From positions 5,394,001 through 5,458,000 of the forward strand of contig OZ199838.1 in assembly GCA_964304625.1 (NCBI GenBank): a stretch of 64,000 nucleotides of DNA, in the 5' to 3' direction. A program made the translations under genes and the position numbers. This DNA comes from Kudoa neothunni. Its lineage: Eukaryota; Cnidaria. Numbering within the stretch: position 1 is the stretch's first letter; each line of letters starts with the position of its first letter. This document shows, in pieces, positions 1-13,871 of the stretch. The notes beneath the pieces are model-generated. The model had not been told where the DNA came from. It made no database searches and saw nothing but the letters and a program-made list of their open reading frames with translations.

Positions 1-3000
1 TTAATAATTCCTGGTTCAACAGGAATATCTGAATCTTAATTCTTAAAAAATAACTAGCGCGCGCCATGTTTGCATCGTGATTGGAAAAGTTTGCATCTTG
101 GTCGTGAAATACTGTATTAAACGTCGTGATAATTGTCTTCCCTTTCAGTTGTTTAAGTTCTTTAAGATCGGAGTCGGTCTATCATTTCTTATAATTTGTA
201 ATTTATCTTCATAATGAAGTTTTGAAAACTCTTTAAGATGTCCGCTATCCATATTTGAAGAGATAGAGTAAGATTAACAGAGGTGCGCGCCTTATGACAA
301 GTAGGACAATAATTAGTATTAACTTTGGGCGATATTCCCAATATAGTTGTCATATAAATTATCTCGTATCAAAAATTGCTTTCATTCAAAATAAGAAAAA
401 ATCGGATAAACAGAACAATTTATTTGAATAAATAATGCACGCACGGCAGGAATATTTTAAACAGATCACGTGATACGACAGTAGGCAGAACTTATGCTGC
501 CTACCGCCGGCCATTCAAAACGCAATGATAATGATGCGGTACGTGTTAGTCACAAAATTTTACGTGGAATTTACATAGCGATTAGAAGGCAGAGTCGACT
601 CGTGCCTATCTTGCTACTAATACCTCAAATTATTTTGTAGTTATAAGAATATTTAAATAATTATTGTAATTTTATCTTTAAACGATTAATTTATTTTTTT
701 CCAATTTTTATTTAACAGGGTAGGCACTACCTACCTTGACTGCACGTGCCTGGTGAAAATCAGGGTTGTTAGAAGATTTGCGAAAAAAGTACCAAATATT
801 TTTGAAAACGTATCAAAATCAAGTAAACCCTACCGACAGTCAATCTGCGCAAAAAAAGATTAACCAGAAAAAAACATAGTTATTTAAAATGTTTTTTAAT
901 CTATCTACAAGGAAATTGTTTCATTACAGTTATCTTCATAAAGGTTTGTCCCTATGAACGCTGTTACTAAATCTTCGGGCGGGTTCCATTTTATACAATC
1001 TTTATTATAAAATAAACCTTTCGAATAAATCATACTGTTTAATGTTTCGGTCTTCAATAATGATCTATTCTTCGTTTTTCAAAATCAGTGTATAATGAAG
1101 AATAATGTGTCAAATTACATTAAAATGTTTCATGATACCTTTAATTGGTCCCTTAAGGGCATTCTTATATTTTTATAAATATTTATGCATTTTACTACTG
1201 AATAATACAAAAACATATTAGGTTTGCAGTGTTCATTAGGCCTGCCAATAAAATATCAGGTAATGGTAAAGTATGCGGCACCTAAAAAACGTCCACTTTC
1301 GCATGTTTTTTTGCATCCATTTTTTCACGATTCTTGATAATAAAATAATACGGAAAGAAAAAATTCACCTCAAAATAATGACTCGAAAATTTTGAAAACT
1401 TTTCATCCGAACGCGGTCGGATACACGTGTTATCTCCATCTTTTTTCAATAAACGTTGAATTGATCTCTAATTTGTTTCGATAGCAATTCATAAATTGGT
1501 TCTATTTCACATTTCTTACCATATAAACACAAATTTTACAATATCAAATTTAATTATACAGGTTTTACTAGGTTTTAAGCATGAATAGATTAAAAGCGAA
1601 AAGACAATCACGTGCTCTCAAAATATATTTTCTTAATTTTCTTGGAGCTGACAAGTTTTTTTTATTATTAATCAACATCATATTTGAGATAAAAATTTAA
1701 TTTCAATAGGGAAATAATTTAAGATAGGTTATATGAAGTTATTACTTTTAGGAGGAATTCTTACATGTGTGTTTAATATAGCATTCGATAAGCGTAAAAA
1801 TATAGTTATAAACAAACCAAAAAACAAAAAAATTGTTTTTTCTACAAAATGATTAGTTTTGATGAATTATATGTGTACCTATAAAAATAATAACCTCAAA
1901 TAATATGTTTACATCTTGAAATATTCACAATTATTGTTTGGCCGAATTTGTTGTTAGGAAATTTTGGCATATCGAAAAAACTTATAAAACACTAAAAATA
2001 TAATTTTAAATTTTTTGAATGTTAACACATAATTCAAGGTAAACAAATGAATATAATCATTTTTAAAAATTCGGTTCCTGAATTTTAATAATAAAAATTG
2101 AATAATTTCTTAATTTCAAAAAAAAAAAATTTAACAAGAAAAATTATCAACTAAAAAAAATCTTACTACATTAATATCTATATTTGAAGTTTGCAAAAGG
2201 TTTATTTTTATAGTTAGTTTATATATAATTGTTATATATCAATAATAAAAAAGCTAAATAGTAATAATAAATAATTTTTGAGTTAATAACTAAGAAAAAA
2301 CAAAATAATTCGAAGTTCGTTAAAAACGCATCAAATTTTATGCGGGTCAAAGGATGTTAATTCGAAAAATAAAAATTAATTTACTTCATCTTTATTACTT
2401 TTTCTATTTTTTATTCCTTAATAACTTAGTGGTGCACAAATTTTCCGAGCCGGTCCAGAATTCGACTTTAAAAATCTTCCTAGGCCAAAAATAACGTATT
2501 AGATTGCATTTTAAGAGAGTTTAAATGATTCAGGAACGAAAATAAATATGAGGCTGACCTTAAATTATTTAGCGTTGGTGCCAGGATAAGAAATTATTAA
2601 TTAAAAGCCAGGATTGATATACTCCTGCACAGAAATGATCATGATTTAAATTTTGAAATCGAAATCGACAAAGTATGATGCTTAAAAAAAGTTTAGTTTG
2701 ACTGCTTCTATAAATCAATTTGAAACAATATTTTTTTGAATGTTATAAAGAAACGTCTCTATGCAAAATCTTCCCCAAGCAACGCTGGGCAGTTCATGCT
2801 AATATCTTATAAAAATATAGCAAGCGAATAATTTATCTGATAAAATATATTACTCATGGTTTGATGTGTTGAATGAATAAATATACCAATTTCGCGCTAA
2901 ATACTTGTTTTACCTTACCAAATTAACTAGTTAATCCATTTAATGGATATCAAAACATTATTTGAGAAAATTAATATTTTACCGACCGATAATACAATCA

Positions 3001-4323
3001 GTTAGATTCCTATATTAAGTTAAATCAGTAAATTTAAGAGAATTAATTTTTTTTAAACGACTATAATTTTGGCGTAATCTCGTTAGAATACAACCAACGT
3101 TTAAAACAATTGACATTTGGAGTACTCGTATTCGTTTTAAAAATGTGGTATCCGTGCAACCCTAATTTAAACTAGTTGTTCAGTTAGTATAAATGATTAC
3201 GCGTGAATAATTTTGTTGAGCTTGCAAAAAGTCATTACATTGCGTAATGAAAATTAATATTGACAATAAGGTATATTGGCATGCAATTTCAGTCGTATTA
3301 ATGTTTCAAAAGTCAATAATGTCGCATAATATTAAATCTATCCAACAACTGTATTATGAACCATCAAGGTTATGTCTTTAATATTTATTCATTATCTCCA
3401 TCTGATAACATGAATTTATTGTTTAAAATTAAAGATAGCGTAACATATTCTCTTCTACAATCTTGAATGAAAAGAAAATAACAAATTAATGAGAATTTTA
3501 TTGTATTTAATGAACAAAATTATAATATTAATATTTAAAGGTATGTTTTATTCTCCAAATTAAAAAAGGCGTAAATATTAGATGTTTAAAATGTATAAAA
3601 AATAGTTTTAAACACAAAATTCTGAAGAAATACCAACACACAAGCATATAATGAAATGCTATTGTATTTTTACGATCAGTTGGTCAACAACCATTATTAA
3701 GATGTAAAAAAAATATATAAACTATAACAAACATAGTGAAATATTATAATAAATTTCTTATTTTAGGAAATGACATCGAACAAATACAAATTGCATTTTT
3801 TTCCTATAAACTTTTAAGTATATAAAGCGTAACAATAATAGGCTGGTGTACATTTATTAAGAATAATAAAAATAAACTAGTTGTATAAAAGTTGTTTTAA
3901 TCATTAAATTGAGTTAAAAACAACGGAAACCCCAAATGCACATAAGCTTTTACGCGCCCCGATTTCGCCCGAAGGCAGATGTTGTCATACTTCTCGATGT
4001 AATGATTAATGATTTTGGAGTTTCCATCGTTCACTCGATATTTAAAAATCGCATGCAAAAATTTATTGAACAACATAGGGAATGGTGAGCATGCGAAAAA
4101 AGCCGAATTTGGTGAGGCGTATACTCCCCCATTACCATTACCGAATAACGGAACGAAATCAAATGCATATTAGAGAAAATGCGTATTGGCAAATTTTGAA
4201 AAATTAGCATAAAAATGTCAAATTCTAACAGTAAAAAAATGATATTTTAATTAAGAAGTAAAAATATTCATAAAGTATAAAACACGTCTGTAGGAACTTT
4301 ATAGTCATCAAATTAAGGGGGCC
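1..4323. other. gene-free AT-rich stretch
   Basis: No open frame here resembles a known protein, and nothing supports a gene. The stretch is AT-rich with homopolymer runs. The only structure noted is a short hairpin at about 481-504 (arms GTAGGCAG and CTGCCTAC) inside a weak inverted pair at about 467-751. This could be a worn MITE but is too imperfect to call. The 3' flank of the mTOR gene lies at the right edge. Confidence 0.5.
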
Positions 4324-7300
4324 CTAAATCAGATGGATCACTAAAAACCCTAAACAGCAAACCGAATACCATCCTACGTAAGCTTCACAAAGATTCTCAA
4401 TTGATGTAGCCTCGTTGATCAACAGGAAAGTTTGCTCATGTACTGAAACTGGCTCAGTATTCTTGAAATCTTTTCCTACAAAATTAAAGGTAAATGTGAG
4501 TGTAAAGAGAAAAAAAATCAAACCTGATAGTTTATCTCTTATTCTACAGATTATCTGAAGACCCTTCTTATTGATGCTTTCATTATCATTGAATATTTCC
4601 TCGTCTAAAGCAGTAAGATAATTTAACGCTATCACAAACTGTCCAAACAAGTTACCATCATCGAAAACTTTGTAGTTGACTGATGAAAGATTGTTGACGA
4701 GTGAAGTGGGGTCAGGTGGGAAAGAGCCGGGTAGGTTTAATTTGGCTATAGATTATAAGTTGGACGAAGAAAAATAAAAAATTACGATCAACTAATGTAG
4801 CATCAGCCCATCTTTTATCCACTAAATGCAATTGTTGTTACTCAAACAAGCAACGAATAGTATATTGAATAATAACCTTCAAACAGTCTCCAACTTATTA
4901 ACGGATCATAAATAAAAGCTTCTAGCACAGCAAAAACACTTTCTTTGTTGTTACGAAGAACCCTCATTACATGATCACAAGTGACACGGAAGGTTCCATT
5001 AATTCCAGTGACCTCTAGCGCTTTAACTAACACTCTCGTAAGCCTGAAAGGCACTTTCTCCGGGTAGGACGATCTAGTCATACAAACTTCGAAACAATCT
5101 CCAAAATCGATATGAATTATGCGACCAGTGTTTTTGTCCATCATCATATTGGAAAGATGACGGTCACCTAATCCAAGAATATATCCGACGATCGACATAG
5201 CAGCAAGAGATCTGCTATAGACACGCCGTCTATTGAACCAGATATCACAAGACGGGCTCCGTCTATAGAGACTTTCAGCAATGTCCTCGCCATCTGTGGC
5301 TAAAAGGGCTCGTTCAAACGCATGAATTTTATGAATTAACGATATAGATTGATAGTATGGACAGATGGCAGAGAGGGCATTTTTCTCGCTGTTGAGACTG
5401 ATTCGTTTGTTAGTTCTTCGTTCAACAATAAGCGAATTGAGCGTGTCACAATCTGGCACCCAACCAATAAGACCTGAATTCACCGACAACGGTATAACAG
5501 CATATCTAGTGACGAAAAGTTCACGCTGTAACGCTTCGGTGTCTTTGGTAAATAAGGAATTGATCAGTTTGAATAATTGCATAACCCTCTCATCTTGGCG
5601 CAAATCTTCATTGCCTTTCAAAAGAAATACAAATTCTTGGCCATTACTTCCTATAACAGTAAGTTTTCTAGGGCGTTGTTTAGATTTCATGATGGATATA
5701 CGAGGGAAAATTTTTTCGATTCTAATGATTGGTTTGTTTGGTTCGTAGGTGCTTGGAACGGCTAACTCCATGTTGGAACATGCGAGTAGTTTGGGTGAAG
5801 AGGTGCATAGATCAAGTCGTGAATAGCACTGAACCTCTTTATTCAAACGAGAATACATATCATTGGCAATTGCCCACACACCTGTTATACAGGTTTCATC
5901 TAATGTCGTTCTATAACGATCTACCAATCGAGCCAAATCAAGTAGGTTTTTCTGGTAGCATTGTTTGAAGAGGCATTCTCTATTGGTTTCAGGATCCTTT
6001 GAGGTGATAATTCGGTTAATTTTATCCACTGAATAGAGTATTTTTTGAATAGACTTGTCATGATTGAATGCGAAAAATATTTCCTCCAACACACGTATAC
6101 TAACTTCCACCCAACTGACGGACACACGAATAAGCTCGTGACTGACCAACATTGCTTGGCCCATCAAAGCATTACTATGCTCCTGTAGACTGGTAATAAT
6201 AGGTCGTATGTTACTCATTTGGTTAGTTTCAGTAGCTCTATTGGAAGCTACCGCAATTGGATAGATCAATGATTGTGGGTGGTTCTTTCCAATGTCGATG
6301 AGAAGTTGTCTAATCAATGAAGCAACATTCGGCTTAGGTATATTAATACGAGCAATCAACTGCGGGATAACTTTCAACCAATAATCAATTTTAATCGAAC
6401 TAACATTCTTCTTGACCACATCACTAACACAGCTGTACTGTCCAAAATCAAACCAAAGGGTAATTATACGAAGAATATCTTGAAGAGCAAAGTCGGGGGC
6501 CATTTTCATCGTCTCAAATAGGCCTTTAATAGCAGGTGAAGCATAATTGTTAGCGACATCCATTTCACTGAGATTTATTTGACGAACTTCTGTGACAGGG
6601 ATGCTGAGTATTAATGATTTATTGGCGGAACTTTTAGATGCAATCAATTCACGTTTGTAGTATAATACAATTTCGTAGTTGATGATAGCCAACGAGTGCA
6701 CACTTTTCACCCAGTGACGATCATTGATTACCGAATAGTTCAACAACTTGGATATTTCTGGGATATTGAAAGGAGTAAACTGATCGCCATCAAGTGTGAA
6801 TTTCCATCTTGACAATTTCAAATAACACTTTGACAAAAGATGGTTAAGATTGACTGAATTGCAATTGGCATTAGCAGAGCAACTCTTTCTATATATATCC
6901 ACTTGAAGGTTCACATAATCAACCAATTGGCCCAAGTATTCGTAGGCGATACTCTGACTTTTGGTGTGCCACAGAAATTTGATAAAATTGTACAAAATCT
7001 TAGGATGGAACTTGATTTTTCTATTCGATTTGAGCAGTACAGGAATTTGCGATTCATGTACATGGAGCATATTTGAAAATATCCTACCTGCCAAATCAAT
7101 TTTTCCAGATTTTCGTGAGAGATTAGCAAATTTAAGCCACGAATCCACATTCTCCATGGGCGGCACTACGATAGAACGCAGATTGAGAATAGTTTCCCAA
7201 TCTCCCACAACAGGATTGCATCGTTCGATTCGACTTTTCCAGTTCAACTTAATTTTTTCTTGTTTCGCCGGCATCATGGCATAGTCCACAATTTCATTCA

Positions 7301-10300
7301 TTTCGGTGAGTAGCTGAGCATATACCAAACTATCGTAATAATGATTGTATGTGTCTCCGAGAATTCCAGTGAGTTCGCTGTCAAGCACTCCACGCGAGCT
7401 ATTGATAAGTGACTGGGCAGTCACATACTCTTTTTTATAAATATTCACAATCGAATTGTAAAAATATCCAAGGAAGCTATCGTGAGGAATTCGTGGTAAA
7501 TATTCATTCTCAAGTGTCACAAAATCACTCAATCCTACGCAAGTTGAGGCACCAATCATAGCAATAAATATATTGCTGGTGATTCCATCGGTGGAAGAAT
7601 CTGCAGAGGTGGAATGAGCTGATTCGTACACATCTGCTGAATTCAATATCGACCTAAGTTCATTCCATCTTCCCAACGACTTTAGACATTTCAGTTTTTT
7701 GTGTAGAATAAATTTGTTTTTGTGGTTGTCTTTAAGCTTTTGATCGTAGCCATTGAGAGCTCCTTCATAATCATGCAATTCTTCATACCATTCTTCGGGA
7801 ATATCCTATCGGTAAAATGTTATATTAATGATTAATTTCGAATTAAATTATTTCAAAAGAAATTTACAATATGTTTTTTGGAATTCTCTTCCACATATTT
7901 AACCACTCCGATAGCAGCATCCATATTCTGTAGTTTCATATTCAAACTAATGATAGATTGAAGTACATCAGTACGGAAAGGATTTTTTTTGAATTGTCTT
8001 TCTTTGTAGTAGAGAGCTATGGTGTAGGCGTCAACACTGCAAGCACTTTTCGCAATCACATCCTCATCAACGCAAAAGTCTAATCCTACATAGTTGGTGA
8101 ATTCGATCAAATTCAGCAGGATAGATATGATTCGAGGAACATAATCTCTAGTGAGAGCGTCGGCAATACTGTGGAAAAGATTGGTTTTAAGTTCGTGGTT
8201 CAATTCACACCACACCGACACAAACGAACAATTAAATAGGTTTTTGGTAATAGGAGGATAGTCCAAGCAGACCGTTGAACAAGCTCGTAATGCAAAACTT
8301 GGCGAATTTGACAGGAATTCCGCACACAACTTTTGGAACCAATTGTTAAAGTCTTCTGTAGATGACTTATTCGAGGTTATCCAAGCCCATTTCAATCTTA
8401 GCATGTCAAAGTGTGGTTTGTTACGATTGGAAATGATATTCATCGACGTGGGATGTGAACGTAATTTGCTCCCTCTATCATATTTGTTAATTTTTGGATT
8501 CCAATAGGTGGTCTTGTTGATAAAACTGCTGATTTGAATCATATTGAGGTTGGTTTCATATTTGTTGTTTCTAAGTTGATGGTTGGACATAAGGCGCTCC
8601 ACAGTCGGAGCATAGCACCTGAAGATGCTGCCAAAGTATGAAGCTAGTGAGGAGATCAAGGAGAGAGCGGTGGATTGGAGCTCGGGACATGTTTCAGCCA
8701 CCTTGACCAATGACTGCATTATGGGAGAGGCGAATTCGGATAGATTAGTACTGCCAGCAATTATATGAATTGTTTCCATTGCCAGTCGCCTGAGTGGAAC
8801 CAAATTATTTGGCGATGAATAAGTAGACACAATAATGGGCACAATCACATGTACGAAATCGCCCATATATGGAACAATGTGCTGAAGGGTGCTTATTGTT
8901 TTAGTTTTAAGTATGTTGATTTCATCGTTACTGAAGCAATCGGTATCCAGTTCATTGTTGAGAATCATGGAGGTTTTGGGGAGGATAAATTTGAAGTAGA
9001 TTTTGGTTTCATGCGGCAAAGAGCTCACAAGATTGTCAACAAGTTGCATCAAGGTGACCTGTAATGTGAGTGGGCAACGCTTGGTCCACAATTCGTTTAT
9101 CATTTGAAACATTTCCTCGAGATGGGAGCACAAATTACAACCAATAAGACTGGCCAATTTGTTGATTTGTTGAAGGATAGTCAGTCGAATATTGATGTTG
9201 TCAGTTTTGACAATTTTGAAGTAGGCATTAAAAATTCTGGGTGCATATTGAACAGATTTTTTGCCAAGGAAAATCAACATACGTTCTAGCTCATGTAACA
9301 CAACCGATTGTACCGATGCCATAGCCGGGTCGGTAAGAACCATTAATAGCGATTCTATTCCAGCCAACGGATACAACTCTTCTAGTGATTGGATTTTGTT
9401 GTTGATATAGAATTCACAGGTGTTCACCTCGTTGTCAATGGTTGTGGATATTGATGGTGAATTGATATCATTGTGAAATGTTCCAGTTTCTCCTTCATTG
9501 TCAAGCTGTCTAACAAATTCTCTCGAACTGTAAAACACTTTCATTTTGGACGGGTTTACCGCTCCAATAAGACCTAGGATGTTGATAGCTTTGCAGCGAT
9601 TGATTTTAGTTTTTTCAGATTTGATGTAAGTGATCAGTACATCAACAACTTTGTGTATGGAATAATAATTTTGGAACACATAACCTGAGCTGTTTAGAAT
9701 ATGACTGAGCACATCCAACGATGCGATTCTCTTGTAATAGGAGGACGATGGATCGCTCAGTATATCCACAATAATTACCACGATATTTGGAAGGAACTTG
9801 TGCATCGTCTTATCACAGGTGGTGATCAAGTCGCCAATGATATTCATGATATTACAGATGAGACTGGTGGAAGCGGTTTCATCTTTGAAAATGGGGAAAA
9901 TCACATCCAGAATCGACTGTACTGATTCGTGAGCTAATCTCGAACAACTCACAATGAGTGTGTTGAGTAGAACAGCACTTTTTTCTTTTATACCTTTGTC
10001 GGCTAACAGCAGCTCCATTTCAAGGTAGGAAAGTGTTTCGATGAGATATTTTTCAAGCACTGGAAACAAATAGAATGGCTGTAAGGTGACCAATTTTCCT
10101 AACAATGCCGTAACAACACATCTAATTTCATATTTGGGATCTCGTAGTCCCAATATCAAACATTGAATATTTTGTATTAACAAAAGATGAGGGTAAAATT
10201 TTGAGGAGAGTGTTCGTAACACGTTGAGTCTGGTTTTTTCGTCAACATCACCAACACCAATACCGGTGATAGTACTCAGAATTTCAAGCGCATATACATC

Positions 10301-13300
10301 GGATGTAGTGCCGTCGGTGATTGCTCTCGACTCAGTGAAACTATCAATACTGAGATTTTGGTGGTTGGGTTTGGCAAATACGTGTTTGGACAACACTCCA
10401 AAGTCATCATTGCCACATTGACTTTTGTATACACGATGTTCACTGATCACGTTATCCATTAGCTTGATGCAGGTTTTGGCGGCTTCTTCTCTGATGGCTG
10501 AATATGGCGATTTAAGGTAGGTGTTCGAGATAGCTATAGTTATTTCGTCCATAGGCTCCGAGCCGAATTCACACATTCTTAGCGCAATCAACGCAGTGAT
10601 GGTAGTTTTCTTGTCGTCATCCGATATCACATCATTAAAAGGTTCATTTGAATGACCGAAATTGTTGGATTTGCCGTCGCTAAGATTGGTAGAACTGGAT
10701 TTGGGCCCAAAACACAAATTGTCACAATCTAAATTAAAACCCAACAATATCCTCAAATACTGAAGAATTGCTGATTGATAAGAGACTTTGCCTTTGGAGG
10801 GGCAAGTAGTTATCTCAGAAAAGATGGCTGCCACACTAAAATCAAAAACCATATTGTTGATACAAGCTTCTACGAACTCCATGCTGATACACTCGATAAA
10901 AGGTTGCCCTATTGATTGAATCATCGAACACAAAAAACACGCAATAGGTGCTTCCATCTCGATAACCTTGCTTTTCACATCATCCTTATTGTCTCCCATA
11001 TACAGTGATTTGATATAGCAGAGAATGTGTTTGGCTTGAAATAGAAATTCATCCTTCAAAAGTCGACCCAAAAGTGTGAAGCACAATAAAATATGTGGTC
11101 TTGCAGGTGAGGTGGGGAAAATATTAATAAGTTTGAGTATTATATTTTGAGTGACTGCGTGTTTGAACAGTGACAACTTCACGTTGATAACATTGGGAAT
11201 GATACGACACACAGCAATCAATATGTTAATGTTGTTGTCATTGAGTGAGACGAAACAAAATTTGAGCACATCTTCAAAGGAATGTTGGATCATTAAGCTG
11301 AGACCTTGGCTGTAACATCCTACAACTGATGATGATTTTTCTGGTTTGCACTGTTGAGTTTCATGTGACGGTCCTCCTCCAAACAAATTTCCAAGAAAGT
11401 CATCATAACTTTCGTTATATTCGAGAAATAGGCGATATTTTTCGATTTCTGGTGATATCGGTGCATAATAACGATGAAGAAGAGTATTTTTGGATCGTGT
11501 CACAAACAAGCTTTCGCTCTCATGGAACGAACTGTTGATACCGTATTGTTCGAATGATGTCTCATCAGTGTCTCTACGTTGACGAGTCGTGTTGAGATTG
11601 GAAGTTTTCACGCGAATAGGAAATATCTGTATTAGATTGGATTTGTGCACCTCCAAATCAAGACTGCACTGACGAACAAACTCATTCAACAGAAGAAGCA
11701 CCGAATGTGCCAAATAATCGTCATCATCTTCAGAGCGAACCAACTGCTTCACCGATTCCACGCTAGAACGCATCGCCATAGTGCGTTCCATCGATGGCAG
11801 CAGTCTCAACATTTTGTCGTAAATAAATTGGTACCAGTTGAAAGCAGACTTTTGAAATAGTTCTCTCTCGGCCAATATTGTTAATAATGACCTAATGGTA
11901 TCGGCGGCTACCATCTGTGTTTCAAATCTCACGTCTTTGAAACAAGCAAAAATATGCTCAACGAATGGTTGTATGTATTGGTAGAAGGTGTAAGGAGATC
12001 CGTATGCGAGTTCTCTCACAATAAGTATCTAAACAGTGTGAGATGTTATTTCGTTGGGAGGGAGAGAAATCACACCAGTGTTATTAGTAATATTAATTAT
12101 TATTAATATTACTCGAAAATATGAAATATTAATTTGAAATACATATGGAACGTGTAGTTATCTGCCTACTAAAGATAATATTTAGGTATTGTCTATTTTC
12201 CCTTCATTTATCATTGATAGAAATATGCAGTCGAACCTTTATTATCCGGAAGGTATTTTAAATTTTATTTGGATTTTATTGAAATTACGTGCCGATAAAT
12301 ATACGATTACCCGAAATATGGATACAAGTACCATCCATCATTGTACAACATATACAATGTAGCATATATACCAATGCAATATTTAAAATAAAAATATCTC
12401 TACGTTAATTATTCATAAGTTGTCCTTTTAAAACTCAAGTTAAACCTTTAGTTCTTATATAAATTTGTGCTGTATCTGAATATATGTCTGTATGTATACT
12501 AAACAAAAATTAATTGAGAATCATTTAAAAAAGTAGATTAATCCTCAGTAGATGTGTTTTCCCCACATAATTATGTATTGTGTTTTCTTTTAAGTCTCCA
12601 TGTTCTCAGTTAATAGATATACCAATATTTTTAATATAAGTTGCGAAATTTTTTACCATTTTACTTAATAAATAGTAAAAATTGTGTATAAATCAAGTGA
12701 ACAATCCTTTAAAAAGAAATTTCAAAAAATGTGCGCGCAATGCATGTTTATGTTTGATTAACCGGAACCTCGCTATCCACTATCCGGAAAGAAACTCGCC
12801 GGTTCCAAATTTTCCGGATAATCGAAGTTAGGCTGTATTATTTTTTAAGTATAATTATTTTATTATTTTTTGACATATTTCGTTATTTTCGGATTGCACG
12901 AGAAATAAAAATAACAGTTTCGACGCCGACATGCAACCTTTATAGTAAGGTTAAAAATTTCAATTAAAAACTTTATCAGTGCGTGAATAAACATTAAGGA
13001 TTAAATTTATATAGGAAAATACACTCAGCTATATTTTGTACGCATATATTTGATCTATGCCAAACAAAATTTAATTATATTGAAAATCGATATACTATTT
13101 CAAATTATCTGTATTTGGTGATAGGTACATAGATAAAATACTGAAATATGAGTTTTTAATTATTTATTATAGCCTGGCTATTTATAAACTAATTATTAAG
13201 ATAGAGACAATTCAAAAGAAAGAATCCAATATATAAACTATGTGTGGAAACTACCGTAATTAAAATAGTTAGAACACAAGTGCACCTAGAGCTGGTTTAA

Positions 13301-13871
13301 ATTTAACATTTAAATCGCACCAATTAACCAAAACCAACACGTGTGAGTTTGGAGTGGCAAAAGATATAATAGATTACAGAAAGGTATCTGTTGTCAGAGT
13401 TTTCATCGGAAAGATTTTTGATACGCATTTTCAATTCCTCTTTAACAGTATCGGCAGGAGAAAACCCGTGCAATACGAGGTAAGGAAGTAGTCTTGCCGC
13501 ATAACTTGCAATGAGTGGATCCGAACTGGCAGTACATCTGATGATACTTTGATGAAGGTTTTTCCCATGAAGAACAATTTCACCAACAAATTCAATCAAA
13601 TTAACTATAGGCCAAAAAATTAATTAATGTACTGTTAATAACCATAGTTACCTATAGTTATAACAGCAAAGTTGATGTCATCGCTAACCGATGAAGTCAA
13701 CAGTTCGGTAACATATTTTACTAATGATCGAATTTCTGGAGACATTTCAGCGTCCTCGGCCACAAAATAATGCTGTTCCATCGTCAGAATGTAGCGTACC
13801 TCATTGAATTGCAACTGCTTGTCGCCATATTTCGAGTTACGAATCGCTTTCAATCTTTCTTCAACTGGCAT
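4324..13871 (-). CDS. MTOR: serine/threonine-protein kinase TOR (mTOR type), complete
   Basis: Catalytic subunit of TORC1/TORC2, the nutrient and growth-factor responsive PI3K-related kinase. Six exons were built by hand: 13652-13871, 13378-13604, 7868-12028, 4877-7805, 4524-4745 and 4324-4475. All phases agree and give about 2636 aa (human 2549). The order is N-terminal HEAT repeats, FAT domain, FRB, kinase domain and FATC. Visible kinase motifs are DLRQDERVMQLF, GLGDRHLSN (catalytic loop) and HIDFGDCFE (DFG region), near residue 2420. The ATG at 13871 follows an in-frame stop. Introns are 47, 1349, 62, 131 and 48 bp; the 48-bp one (4476-4523) is in frame and open, and its removal restores DKLSGKDF as in animal TOR. 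Oddities: FRB contact residues for rapamycin are changed, and the FATC runs past the usual terminal GWCPFW to end in GWYSVCCLGFLVIHLI. The coding sequence shows no frameshift. Identity is certain; the last exon end is less so. Confidence 0.96.
12229..12835. mobile_element. pogo-like MITE in mTOR intron 2
   Basis: Inverted ends: left CAGTCGAACCTTTATTATCC, right (reversed) CAGCCTAACTTCGATTATCC, both continuing into GGAA. The right flank is TA; the left flank is TG preceded by TA, so the TA duplication is partly worn. About 607 bp with no open frame. The CAGT(C)nAACC...ATCCGG ends match the pogo/Tigger style of the Tc1/mariner superfamily. It explains nearly half of the only long mTOR intron. 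Confidence 0.7.

Noticed and set aside
467-751. MITE bounded by CACGTG...GTAGG ends
   Set aside because: The inverted ends match at only about two-thirds of positions and no target duplication is visible.
4326-4390. A 20-nt intron at the end of mTOR giving a more usual FATC
   Set aside because: The resulting ending is no closer to GWCPFW, and an intron of 20 nt is implausibly short.
5365-11860. Plus-strand open frames within the mTOR region
   Set aside because: They are antisense shadows of the long mTOR exons, with no independent similarity.
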